A DNA stretch of 64,000 nt. Source: Flaccisagitta enflata (lineage: Eukaryota > Chaetognatha > Sagittoidea > Aphragmophora). Shown piece after piece: positions 45,165 through 55,724 of the stretch; positions within the stretch are counted from its first letter, which is position 1; each line of letters opens with the position of its first letter. The notes under the pieces are model-generated. The model was not told where the DNA came from. It worked only from the letters and a program-made list of their open reading frames with translations, and made no database searches. Where the stretch lies: assembly GCA_965153355.1 (NCBI GenBank), contig OZ231127.1, positions 50,778,001 through 50,842,000 of the forward strand, read 5' to 3'. The translations under genes and the position numbers were made by a program.

Positions 45165-45585
45165 CGCAAAAGCGTTAGATGCTTAAGCAGGTTGTGGTTG
45201 AAGTTGAGGGGGGAGCAGGGCAGCGGCCCCAAAGGGGTCGATGACCTATGCTTTTACACATATGGGGATTTTTCTCCTCCTTCATGTCCGCACCCCCCCT
45301 CCCCCAGCCTCCAGGCCCATATCTCAGCCTGGAGGCCCATATCCCAGCCTCCAGGCCCAAATCCCAGTCTTGAGGCCCAAATCCCTAGAGAGTAGAATCT
45401 GGGCCTTGGGGTTGGGATGTAGGCCTTGAGGGTGGGATTTGGGCCTCAAGACTGGGATTTGGGCCTGGAGGCTGGGATTTGGGCCTGGAGGCTGGGATAT
45501 GGGCCTCCAGGCTGAGATATGGGCCTGGAGGCTGGGGGAGGGCGGGTACGGACATGAAGGAGAAAACTCCCCATATGTGTAACAG
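45165..45585. mobile_element. Foldback-like element A2
   Basis: The left end shows the longest family terminus (cgcaaaagcgttagatgctt ... gcagggcagcggccccaaag). Inverted arms meet near 45,385. The left arm has ctccaggcccatatctcag units and the right arm ctgggatttgggcctggag units. The right terminus is cut after ccccatatgtgta. Confidence 0.75.
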
Positions 45586-45660
45586 GTCGCCCAAGGGCAA
45601 TATGTGGTCAGCGATACCCGTTGCCCTGCTTTGCATGGTTGTAAATTGGAATGATAGGCA

Positions 45661-46222
45661 GGGCAGCGGCCCCGAAGGGGATAAAGTCCTGTAGAACACA
45701 GGGGGACTTTCATTCATCCATCCGTCCGTCTGTCCGTCCGCCCCCCCAGGCCCTCTCAGACCAGAAATCTGTCCTCTCAGGCCTAAAATCTGCCCTCTCA
45801 GGCCCAAAATATGCCCTCTCAGGCCCAAAATCTGCCCTCTCAGGCCTTGAATCTGAGAGGGCAGATTTCAGGCCTGGGAGGGCAGATTTTAGGCCTGAGA
45901 GGACAGGTAACAGGTCTGAAAGGGCAAATTTCAGGCCTGAGAGGGCAGATTAATGGCCTGAGAGGGCAGATTTCAGGCCTGAGAGGGCAATTTCAGGCCT
46001 GAGAGGGCAGATTTCAGGCCTGAGAGGGCAGATTTCAGGCCTGAGAGGGCAATTTCAGGCCTGAGAGGGCAGATTTCAGGCCTGAGAGGGCAGATTTCAG
46101 GCCTGAGAGGGTAGATTTCAGGCCTGAGAAGGCCTGGGGGGACGCACGAACGAACGAACGGACGGACAAACAAAAGTCCCCCTGTGTTCTACAGGACTTC
46201 GTCCCCTTCGGGGCCGCTGCCC
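45661..46222. mobile_element. Foldback-like element B1
   Basis: Terminal inverted repeats of about 60 bp: gggcagcggccccgaagggg and agtcctgtagaacacagggg at the left; agtccccctgtgttctacag and ccccttcggggccgctgccc at the right. Inner arms hold ccctctcaggcctaaaatct units, then after about 45,850 the reverse (gatttcaggcctgagagggc). The right arm has many more units than the left. Confidence 0.8.
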
Positions 46223-46440
46223 AAAAGCATAGGTCATCAACCCCTTCGGGGCCGCTGCCCAAGACTGGGATTTGGGCCTCGAGACTGGAATTTGGGCCTC
46301 GAGACTGGAATTTGGGCCTCCAGGCTGAGATATGGGCCTGGAGGCTGGGGGAGGGCGGGTACGGACATGAAGGAGAAAACTCCCCATATGTGTAAAAGCA
46401 TAGGTTATCGACCCCTTCGGGGCCGCTGCCCAAAAGGGCT
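46223..46440 (-). mobile_element. Partial A-type foldback right arms
   Basis: Two successive right ends (ccccttcggggccgctgccc at 46,239-46,258 and 46,413-46,432). Between them lie right-arm units and tccccatatgtgtaaaagca. Confidence 0.65.
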
Positions 46441-46655
46441 AATTTTTGGGCCCAGAGGGCCATAATCAGGCCTGAGACTGCAGACTCCGTGGGGGGGGGA
46501 TGGACGGATGGTCAGACATCTCGAAATTCCCCCTGTCCTAGCCCGCGTGAGGTTGAACCAGAGAATTGGGAAAAAACAACAGTGTTCAGACATGAAGAAT
46601 TTCGATTTTCGGTTGAGGAGAGTGATGCGGCTTGACCATCGTCAGTTCAAAAGTA
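46441..46655. other. Unassigned DNA after the foldback cluster
   Basis: No supported gene. Confidence 0.3.
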
Positions 46656-46766
46656 GGGATGTGGAAGCGATTGACCGCTTCCATTTTGGAGGATGGGATA
46701 GCTACTAGTATTTGTACTTCAAAATGGAAGCGGAAGCGGCATTAAAATCAACCGCTTCCACATCCC
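46656..46766. mobile_element. Small palindromic MITE, Tc1/mariner-like
   Basis: Inverted ends gggatgtggaagcg / cgcttccacatccc, both flanked by TA (46,654-46,655 and 46,767-46,768). An inner gaccgcttcc / ggaagcgg repeat extends the palindrome. 111 bp, non-coding. Confidence 0.55.
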
Positions 46767-46924
46767 TAAATCAAAAGACTCAAGTTCTTTTCTCGTTTGC
46801 TTGATCATCACTGACCTACCATCAGCGCAGAGCATAGCTGAGCACATTTTCGGTGAAATTGTTTGGCCCCTTAGACCTATGTTGTGGCCTCCAATACCTA
46901 GATTCTGAACAGATAGCGGTAGTT

Positions 46925-46962
46925 TGAATGGATGGTGTGTAACCGCGTAGCATGCGACTAAA
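46925..46962 (-). repeat. Hairpin-repeat end fragment
   Basis: ccgcgtagcatgcgactaaa matches the inverted 5' end. Confidence 0.4.
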
Positions 46963-46992
46963 AATTGCATGAAAAACATTAGATGTTGCCAT

Positions 46993-47117
46993 GTGAAAAA
47001 CCTAATCTCTTTGAATGCGAAATTTTGCATTTTTAAGAACATGGCCTGTTTAGACTGATGCCATGTTTTTTTTCAAAATGCAAAATTTTGCATTCAGAGA
47101 CAGATTTGGTTTTTCAC
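46993..47117. repeat. Imperfect palindrome of 125 bp
   Basis: gtgaaaaacctaatctcttt pairs with a diverged aaatttggtttttcac-like arm; the inner aaattttgcattt and aaaatgcaaaattttgca pair around acatgg/ccatgt. Confidence 0.6.
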
Positions 47118-47451
47118 GAAAGACATGAAAAGAATCCATTTTCGTTAAAAATCCATCAGTATTGCATCTTTTTTCTCTTTGCCTAGGTATATTGAAAAGA
47201 TAATTGATTATCTACCACAAATACCTTATCTCAATCAAAAACCTATGAATTTATAAGATAAAAGACCATTTTGACTTGTCAAATTGCGTGCTAGTTTGCT
47301 TTGTGACTTACATAGCTAGCTACCAAAAAGTCCAATTTTAGATAGATTTATGCGGAAATTTGGTTTAAGTAGATGTCACTTCTGTTGTTTTTGTCATGAA
47401 TCCGTAACCGCATTCCTATCCCGAATACTACCAAGTCCTTAACCTTACACC

Positions 47452-49190
47452 CAGGGGCGTAGGGCAGTTGGATTTTTTACTACTGCCACCTAAAATTGGT
47501 GTCCCGACAAGTTAAGTGTCCCAACAGGAGCTAAATTAGTGGTCTCTGCCCTAAAACTAAAAAAAAAATGATTTTTTTCATACTAAGGTGATACACTATT
47601 CGTTGTTGATTAGTAAACAAATTTTGATTATCAACATTCTATGATCTAGTTTCTATATTGAACTAAACAGTCTATGGACAAAACTAGGAGATTAGATTTT
47701 ACTGATCACCGTTACGTAGTTGATTTTAAAATGTAGGTTTGTAATTACCTCATAGAAATTCACTAAAGACTGAAAGAATTAACGGAAGAACGATTACCAC
47801 CTGTAGTAATTGTTCAAAATATAGGTTTGTAATTACCTCGAAAAAAAATACTGAGGACTTAAACTAACGGAAGAATGATTACTACAGGTAGTAATCGTTC
47901 TTGCAATAGTTTCTTTCAGTCCTCAGTCATTTTCTATGAGGTAATTACAAGCCTACATTTTGAACAATTACTAAAGGTAGTAATTGTTCTTCCATTAATT
48001 CTTTGTCCTTAGCATCATACCGGTGATCAGCAAAATCTACTCTCCTCGTTTTGTCCATAGACTGTAAACCTGTGACATAGAAGACTCATTCTTGCATCAA
48101 CTTATCTTGCAGATTCATCAACTATTCATTTTCTTTTCTTTTACAGTATGATTTTTCTGAACTGTAACATAAGATGATAACATAGCACAAAAAGTAGAAG
48201 AGCTAGCTATAATCTGAAAAAAACATTTGGAAGATATGAGTTTGCAGATTTTTGATGGTAAATCCCAAGGACTTTTTCTGTTATTTTGATCTGATTAACG
48301 CATGTGAATGGAAGGGCAGATTCTGCCAAAAAAGGTTGTTTTATTGTGATTCTTTCTATAAATCGCTCCCATTTCTGAACGGTTTGAGCTATGGATCCCA
48401 GATTGGTCTCAAATGAAAGATTTTTTCATGTAGTTTTAGGAGAAAAACAAAGACAGCGATAATTTCAAAGAGTTATCCCGCCAAACATAAACGATTTTGT
48501 TGTTTCAGGAAAAATTGTTTGCAGAATTGACTTTCAGTTAACATAATGCATTCATAACTCAAAAAAAGTCTGTCTGTTGAGTTTTTCCCAAAAAGTACTT
48601 CAAAATAGCTTTCATTTGGGACCAATCTGGCATCTGTAGCTCAAACCGTTTGGAAATGAGGGCAATTTAAAGAGAAATAGTTCAGCCAATATTTCATCAA
48701 TCTTTTCCATTTTTCCACATTTCTAAATTTCAATCCCAATTAACAAAGTAAGATAGATATCAATTTTCTTTCAAAAAAACCCTTAGAATGTTTTAGCAAA
48801 TAACTGCAAACTCTCATCTTCTAAGAGCTTCTTTCAAAATTTGGCTAGCTCTTCTAGTTTTTGCATAATGTTCTCATCTTATGTTACATTTGAAAAAAAT
48901 CATACTGTATTGAATTGTTTTTTTTTTCTCTCTTCTTTCCTTCTTTTTTGTTTTTTTGTTTTGTTTGATTTTTTTCTTCTTTCAACTATTTCAGTTTTTC
49001 ATTTTACCTTGATCTCAGTGTCTCTTTTTCTTTGTCTCTCTGTCTCTCTGTTTTTTTTGTCTGTCTTTAATGTCTGTCTCTCTCTCTCTTTTTTTTTTCT
49101 TTTTAACAATATTAGTGTCCCGACAGCTTTGGTGTCCCGACAAAAGGTACTGCCATGGCAGTAGTGGCAGTACCTTCTCCTACGCTCCTG
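47452..49190. mobile_element. hAT-like long-palindrome element (1.74 kb)
   Basis: Perfect 8-bp flanking duplication cttacacc (47,444-47,451 and 49,191-49,198). Ends caggggcgtagg / cctacgctcctg fit hAT termini (CAGNGGCGTAG). Much of the interior is inverted: gaacggtttgagctatgg with ctgtagctcaaaccgtt, and tagaagagctagct with ggctagctcttcta. A smaller nested inverted block lies at 47,670-48,065. No transposase ORF, so non-autonomous. Confidence 0.8.
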
Positions 49191-49198
49191 CTTACACC

Positions 49199-49496
49199 TA
49201 ACCCTAACGTAAATCTCATCCTTAACCCATTGCGGGAATATGGCGTTTAGCCTAAAGCCTTCCCCCCCTTGACTGTTTTACGTCAGTATTACTCAATTTT
49301 TGGTCAAGGTTAAGATTGGGATTCGAAACTCAGTGCTAGACTTCAATTATAGGATAATGTTATAGCTGTATAATCAGGCCCTAATTTAGTGGCTCAGTTG
49401 AACGTGCACGCCAGGCACGCGCCTCAAAATTTCAGCGTGCCTGACAGAGAATGAGCGTGCCCAACAGAAAATTAGCGTGCCTGGTTTTAAACCTCA
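49199..49496. other. Unassigned DNA with weak telomere-like motif
   Basis: Starts with aaccctaacg; no gene. Confidence 0.3.
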
Positions 49497-49990
49497 CTTT
49501 TTAGTCGCGTGCACGAGACTCTACAACCCGCTCTGTCGGTCGGTTGGTCCGTCGGTCGGTCCGTAACACTTTGCTTTTTTGCGTCGTTTTTGGTCATTTT
49601 GGGTCGTCTGGAGTTATTCTGAGTCATTTTTTTGTTGTTTTTGGTCATTTTTGGTTGGTCCGTCAGTTGGTCCGTAACACTGCTTTTTTGCGTCGTTTTT
49701 GGTCCTTTTGGGTCGTCTGGAGTTATTCTGAGTCATTTTTTTGTTGTTTTTGTTCATTTTTGGTTGGTTTCAGTCATTTTTGCTCATTTTTGGTCATTTT
49801 TAAAGTTGTTTGTCATTTTTGGGCATTTAAAATAGTTTTAAGTCATTTTGAGTCATTTTGGTACATTTTAGGTCATTTTTGGTCATTTAACAGGGTATTC
49901 TGGTTTGTTTTGGTCATTTGTTTTTTGGTTTTTGGTTTTGTTTTTTGGTTTTTTGGTTATTTGGTGTTTTTGGTTTTTGGTTTTTAGTTT
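49497..49990 (+). repeat. Hairpin-repeat 5' fragment and ggtcattttt low-complexity tract
   Basis: agtcgcgtgcacgagact at 49,503-49,520, ggtcggt units, then two direct copies of tttttgcgtcgtttttggtc and T/G-rich DNA. Confidence 0.6.
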
Positions 49991-49992
49991 TT

Positions 49993-50740
49993 GTCCTCGA
50001 CGATCAGTTTACGTCGAGGACTATAACATAGCCTTGATCGTGTAGTGAGTCGTGTGTGTGTTGTTCGTCGTCGTGTCAACCCTTAAAAACTTGAGAACCA
50101 CAACTCAGATGTTGATGAAACTTGGTCAGTGTTGTTTTTGGGGCATTACTAACCTGTGTACCAACTTTCAACAACATTCATAAATATTTGATACCCTTTG
50201 CCTATTATATTTGTAGTAATATTAATTCCTGGACTTGTGCAATTTACATAGGGGAAGGGTAGTAAAGGTTCACCAATGTTGTTCAAACTTGTTGTGAAGG
50301 TTTATTGCATCAATTAAAGCTCCCCTGCAAGATTTCAGATAATTCTGAGTATTGGTTTAGAAGATATAAGGGTATTTTGCTAGTAATATTGATTCCTAGA
50401 CTTGTGCAATTTACATAGGGGAATGGTAGTAAAGGTTCACCAATGTTGTTCAAACTTGTTGTGAAGGTTCATTGCATCAATTAAAGCTCCCCTGCAAGAT
50501 TTCAGTAAATTCTGAGTATTGGTTAAGAAAATATAAGGGTATTTATGATGTATCTAGTAACATTATTTCTTGGACTTGAGAATTTTTTTTTTTCGAATAA
50601 AATTTTTTTTTTTTAATTTTTTTTTTTTTTGAAAAAAAATTTTTTTTTTTTTGAAAAAAATTTTTTTTTTTTTTTGAAAAAAAAATTTTTTTTTTTTTTT
50701 TTTGAAAATTTTTGTTTTTTTTTGACTTTCAGGTATGCAA
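49993..50740 (+). repeat. Leader of the 18-bp satellite, with hairpin, tandem duplication and A/T block
   Basis: Begins with a perfect 9-bp stem tcctcgacg ... cgtcgagga (49,993-50,019). About 180 bp is tandemly duplicated (50,212-50,394 and 50,395-50,570; gacttgtgcaatttacatag in both). A block of alternating poly-T and poly-A runs follows (50,580-50,725). It resembles 57,480-57,740 (shared cccctgcaa, tattggtt/tctggttt, tatttatg, ggactt). Confidence 0.65.
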
Positions 50741-51211
50741 TTGGTAGCCGGGTCAGACTGAGTAGCCGGGTCAGACTGAGTAGCCGGGTCAGACTGAGTA
50801 GCCGGGTCAGACTGAGTAGCCGGGTCAGACTGAGTAGCCGGGTCAGACTGAGTAGCCGAGTCAGACTGAGTAGCCGGGTCAGACTGAGTAGCCGGGTCAG
50901 ACTGAGTAGCCGGGTCAGACTGAGTAGCCGGGTCAGACTGAGTAGCCGGGTCAGACTGAGTAGCCGGGTCAGACTGAGTAGCCGGGTCAGACTGAGTAGC
51001 CGGGTCAGACTGAGTAGCCGGGTCAGACTGAGTAGCCGGGTCAGACTGAGTAGCCGGGTCAGACTGAGTAGCCGGGTCAGACTGAGTAGCCGGGTCAGAC
51101 TGAGTAGCCGGGTCAGACTGAGTAGCCGGGTCAGACTGAGTAGCCGGGTCAGACTGAGTAGCCGGGTCAGACTGAGTAGCCGGGTCAGACTGAGTAGCTG
51201 GGTCAGACACC
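50741..51211 (+). repeat. 18-bp minisatellite (gagtagccgggtcagact)
   Basis: About 26 nearly identical units; only two visible variants (gccgagtcag near 50,855 and gctgggtcag in the last unit). The period is a multiple of three, so long ORFs appear on both strands. After the array comes acagtcgaggactgt, echoing the gtcgagga of the leader. Confidence 0.95.
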
Positions 51212-51234
51212 AAATAGACTACAGTCGAGGACTG

Positions 51235-51830
51235 TTGTTTTTAGGCTTTTTGGTTTTTGGTTTCTTGGTTTTTGGTCATTTAACATGGTTTTTTGGTATG
51301 TTTTGGTCATTGATGTTTTTGTTTTTTTTTTTTTGTTTTTTGGTCATTTTTGATCATCAAACATGGCTTTTTGGTATGTTTTGGTCATTTATGTTTTTTG
51401 GTTGTTGGTTTTTGGTTTTTTGGTTTTTGGTCCTTTAACATGGTTTTTTGGTATTTTTTGGTCAATTATGCATTTGGTTTTTGGTTTTTCTTAGGTTTTT
51501 TGGTTTTTGGTTTTTGTTTCCTAGTTTTTTGGTTTTTGGGTTTTTGTTTTTTTTTGTTTTTTGTGTTTGATTTTTTGGTCGTTTATGTTTTTTGGTTTTT
51601 TGGTCATTTATGTTTTTTGGTTTTTTGGTTTTTGGTTTTTTGGTTTTTGGTTTTTGGTCATCTAACATGGTTTTTTTGTTTTGGTCATTTGTTTTTGGTT
51701 TTTTGGTTTTTTGGTTTTTTGGTTTTTTGTTTTTCTGTTTTTTGTTTTTTGGTTTTTTGGTCATTTATGTTTTTTGGGTATGTTTTGGTCATTTATGTTT
51801 TTTGGTATGTTTTGGTCATTTATGTCATTT
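51235..51830 (+). repeat. ggtttttggtcattt low-complexity tract
   Basis: T/G-rich slippage-like repeats; open frames are artefacts of composition. Confidence 0.75.
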
Positions 51831-53400
51831 CAAGTCTGCTTGTTTAAGTCTGCTTGTTTAAGTCTGCTGGTTTAAGTCTGCTGGTTTAATAAGTCTGCTG
51901 GTTTAATAAGTCTGCTGGTTTAATAAGTCTGCTGGTTTAATAAGTCTGCTGGTTTAATAAGTCTGCTGGTTTAATAAGTCTGCTGGTTTAATAAGTCTGC
52001 TGGTTTAATAAGTCTGCTGGTTTAATAAGTCTGCTGGTTTAATAAGTCTGCTGGTTTAATAAGTCTGCTGGTTTAATAAGTCTGCTGGTTTAATAAGTCT
52101 GCTGGTTTAATAAGTCTGCTGGTTTAATAAGTCTGCTGGTTTAATAAGTCTGCTGGTTTAATAAGTCTGCTGGTTTAATAAGTCTGCTGGTTTAATAAGT
52201 CTGCTGGTTTAATAAGTCTGCTGGTTTAATAAGTCTGCTGGTTTAATAAGTCTGCTGGTTTAATAAGTCTGCTGGTTTAATAAGTCTGCTGGTTTAATAA
52301 GTCTGCTGGTTTAATAAGTCTGCTGGTTTAATAAGTCTGCTGGTTTAATAAGTCTGCTGGTTTAATAAGTCTGCTGGTTTAATAAGTCTGCTGGTTTAAT
52401 AAGTCTGCTGGTTTAATAAGTCTGCTGGTTTAATAAGTCTGCTGGTTTAATAAGTCTGCTGGTTTAATAAGTCTGCTGGTTTAATAAGTCTGCTGGTTTA
52501 ATAAGTCTGTTGGTTTAATAAGTCTGTTGGTTTAATAAGTCTGTTGGTTTAATAAGTCTGTTGGTTTAATAAGTCTGTTGGTTTAATAAGTCTGTTGGTT
52601 TAATAAGTCTGTTGGTTTAATAAGTCTGTTGGTTTAATAAGTCTGTTGGTTTAATAAGTCTGTTGGTTTAATAAGTCTGTTGGTTTAATAAGTCTGTTGG
52701 TTTAATAAGTCTGTTGGTTTAATAAGTCTGTTGGTTTAATAAGTCTGTTGGTTTAATAAGTCTGTTGGTTTAATAAGTCTGTTGGTTTAATAAGTCTGTT
52801 GGTTTAATAAGTCTGTTGGTTTAATAAGTCTGTTGGTTTAATAAGTCTGTTGGTTTAATAAGTCTGTTGGTTTAATAAGTCTGTTGGTTTAATAAGTCTG
52901 TTGGTTTAATAAGTCTGTTGGTTTAATAAGTCTGTTGGTTTAATAAGTCTGTTGGTTTAATAAGTCTGTTGGTTTAATAAGTCTGTTGGTTTAATAAGTC
53001 TGTTGGTTTAATAAGTCTGTTGGTTTAATAAGTCTGTTGGTTTAATAAGTCTGTTGGTTTAATAAGTCTGTTGGTTTAATAAGTCTGTTGGTTTAATAAG
53101 TCTGTTGGTTTAATAAGTCTGTTGGTTTAATAAGTCTGTTGGTTTAATAAGTCTGTTGGTTTAATAAGTCTGTTGGTTTAAAAAGTCTGTTGGTTTAATA
53201 AGTCTGTTGGTTTAATAAGTCTGTTGGTTTAATAAGTCTGTTGGTTTAATAAGTCTGTTGGTTTAATAAGTCTGTTGGTTTAATAAGTCTGTTGGTTTAA
53301 TAAGTCTGTTGGTTTAATAAGTCTGTTGGTTTAATAAGTCTGTTGGTTTAATAAGTCTGTTGGTTTAATAAGTCTGTTGGTTTAATAAGTCTGTTGGTTT
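51831..53400 (+). repeat. 17-bp minisatellite array, two sequence blocks
   Basis: Starts with about four 14-bp units (aagtctgcttgttt, aagtctgctggttt), then 17-bp units aataagtctgctggttt. About 36 units carry ctgctgg; from about 52,503 about 53 units carry ctgttgg. Only one other variant (aaaaagtctg near 53,180) is seen. Confidence 0.95.
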
Positions 53401-54060
53401 ACACGGCAGGACAGTTACAGACAGTTGGGCAGGGGCTGTAATGCAAAAAACGTTCGCAATTTAAAAATGTGATGGAGAAACGATAGACGGAATTATCGAC
53501 AGACACGGCAAGGTGGAGTCACTTGTCCATGACTAAAAATAAATGGGACCCTCAAGTAGGTGTGTTTATCCTGTTAGGGTGATAAAGGGCCGGGCATATG
53601 AATTTTCTTCAGCTCGGGTGATCTAGCTCTGTGGACTGCAGATAGCGTATTTCAACGATGGATGGATGGACGAAGCCTCGAGAGTTTTGAGTCAATGACT
53701 AGATATTTTGTATGAGAATTTAGATTAAGTGCTCGATTTTATTCCCTTCATTATCTACATAATTTTAAAGCAAAACTCAACAGCCTGGACTAAAATAGTT
53801 TTTGCATGGATTCTTTTCGTCTTTTAACTTGAAAACTTCACCTCTGGTCTCTGTCGTTTTAGTCCCACAACCTTCCCTTTTCATCGTGTTTTTCTAAAGC
53901 CTGCTGCCCTTTATGCTTTTTATTTCTCTTTTTTCTCTCTTTATTTGGCAGTGCTTATCGGGACTTTGAGCGAGCAAAAATGTGGCAAGAGAAGAACGGG
54001 AAAGAGAGAGAAGAATGGGAAAGGGGAAAAATAATGGAAGGGAGGGAAAACGAGAGGAAT
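53401..54060. other. Unassigned DNA after the array
   Basis: Starts with degenerate hairpin-repeat traces (gttgggcaggggctgtaatg). No gene. Confidence 0.35.
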
Positions 54061-54061
54061 T

Positions 54062-54165
54062 ATTTTGAACAAGGTTGGACACACGGCTACCCAAGTCGCG
54101 TGTGGGTAGGCAGGATTAGCGATAGAAAGGTAATTGACATATGGGCAGGGGCTGTGATAAGCCAA
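54062..54165 (-). repeat. Hairpin-repeat 3' fragment (minus)
   Basis: aacaaggttggacacacggc, cccaagtcgcgtgtgggtag, then gggcaggggctgtgataa. Confidence 0.6.
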
Positions 54166-54289
54166 CCACACACCAATGTCGAAAAGGCCAAAATGTTATA
54201 AGACCAATGGACCAACCTAGATCATGGTGAAGCAAAATTGGGAAGTCTTTTTCTTTTAAAATGTGTGTGTACAGTTAACTACAATAACC

Positions 54290-54597
54290 AAAGTTTTTAG
54301 TAGGCCATATCTCGGGCTAATTGTCCCAGTCTCGAGGCCCAAATCCTTCAAGGCTGGGATTTCAGCCTTGAAGCTGGGGATTGGGCCTCAAGGTTAGGAT
54401 TTGAGCCTCGAGACTGGAATTTGGGCCTCAAGACTGGAATTTAGGCCTTGAGACTAAGATTTGTGCCTTGAGGTTGGGATTTGGGTCTAAAGACTGGGAT
54501 TTTGGCCGGGGGGGGGGGGGGTACAAAGGAGGAGGAGGAGAAATTTCTGTTTATGTGGAAGCATAGGTCATCGACCCCTTTGGGTCCACTGCTCAAA
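54290..54597. mobile_element. Foldback-like element A, partial
   Basis: A short left arm (ctcgaggcccaaatcc) flips near 54,347 into right-arm units (tgggatttgggcct type), a G run, ggaggaggaggagaaattt, then gaagcataggtcatcgaccc. Confidence 0.65.
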
Positions 54598-54764
54598 AAA
54601 TCAGATATGGCATTTTTTTAAAAATGAGTAAACCTGTACTTGGGTGTAGTTCTTTATCTACTTCTAAATGTAATAATTTGTTGTTTATTGTAAGCAAAGC
54701 CCTTTTCTTGCAAGTGTTAAGAATAGGGCCAAATTTTTTTTATTAGAGAATTTCACGAGATGCC

Positions 54765-55028
54765 TTAAACAAGGCTGGATACATGGCTACAAAAGTCGCG
54801 TGTTGGTGGGCTGGGGCAGTGATGAAAAAGGCTAACCATGCATTTGGGCGGGTGCAGTAATGCAACAACTGCCCATAAACAACGAGAAAGTAAAAAAAGT
54901 AAAGTTTGATGAACCGACTGACAGACCAACAGACTGACCGACTGACGGACGGACCAACCAACGGACCCACCTACCTACAGACTAATGGACAAAGCGGGTT
55001 GTAGAGTCGCGTGCACGCGATTATAAAA
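54765..55028 (-). mobile_element. AGTCGCG hairpin repeat, minus copy
   Basis: Starts aacaaggctggatacatggc and ends gtagagtcgcgtgcacgcga. A gaccgact/gacggacg tract lies inside. Confidence 0.75.
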
Positions 55029-55035
55029 ATCTTAT

Positions 55036-55250
55036 TTTTAGTCGCGTGCTATGCGACTTCACCCCACTTTGTCGGTCCATCCATCGGTCCGTCCGTTGGT
55101 CCATTGGTCCGTCCATCAGTCCGTCACTTGACTTTTTTGGGGATTTTGTGGTCTTTGGCCTCACTGCTCCTGCCCAAGTGATCAAGTGACCTCAAATATA
55201 GCCCCTGCCCACCCGCACGCAACTGGGGTAGGCGTGTATCCGGCCTTGTT
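55036..55250 (+). mobile_element. AGTCGCG hairpin repeat, plus copy
   Basis: Stem agtcgcgtgctatgcgact at 55,040-55,058, ends tatccggccttgttta. It is head-to-head with the previous copy, only about 15 bp between their hairpins. Confidence 0.8.
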
Positions 55251-55724
55251 TAGTTTTTGTTTTTTCTTATTATTGAATTTTCTTATTGTGTCCATATCAA
55301 TGAATTTCAATGCAAATGAATTATTAGTATCATGTTATTTGACAAAAAGCTTTGTCTTTGTAAAATTGTTGGAAAAGTCAAATTACTTGACTATAATTAA
55401 ATTTTGCTCTAATATATTTCGAGGGGATAACAAATATTATCTGTCAGGGGAGGAATTCTCTTATTGCCAATAATGGGACAAAAAGAAACAAGCCTAAGGG
55501 ATTGTTAATTTGTAGGTATGATAGCAATAAAGTGAGTGCACCAGTGTGTTTGGAAAACCTGCAAGCTTGCCAACATGGCCAAGAAGTAGTTAAAACTGGC
55601 TAAAAATTAGCTAAAAATTGGCAAAAATATAAAAATGCTATTTATGACTGGTTCAATGGAACTGACTGTGGGAATTTTTGCTAGTCTGAATTGCTAGGTT
55701 TGAGTAGAGAAGAAGAACTAGCCG
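55251..55724. other. Unassigned AT-rich DNA
   Basis: Short aaaattagctaaaaattggc motif repeats near 55,600; no gene. Confidence 0.3.

Noticed and set aside
50563-51438. Repeat proteins SDPATQ / SRVRLS across the 18-bp satellite
   Set aside because: Same open frame on both strands is a product of an 18-bp period; no start context or flanking coding signal.
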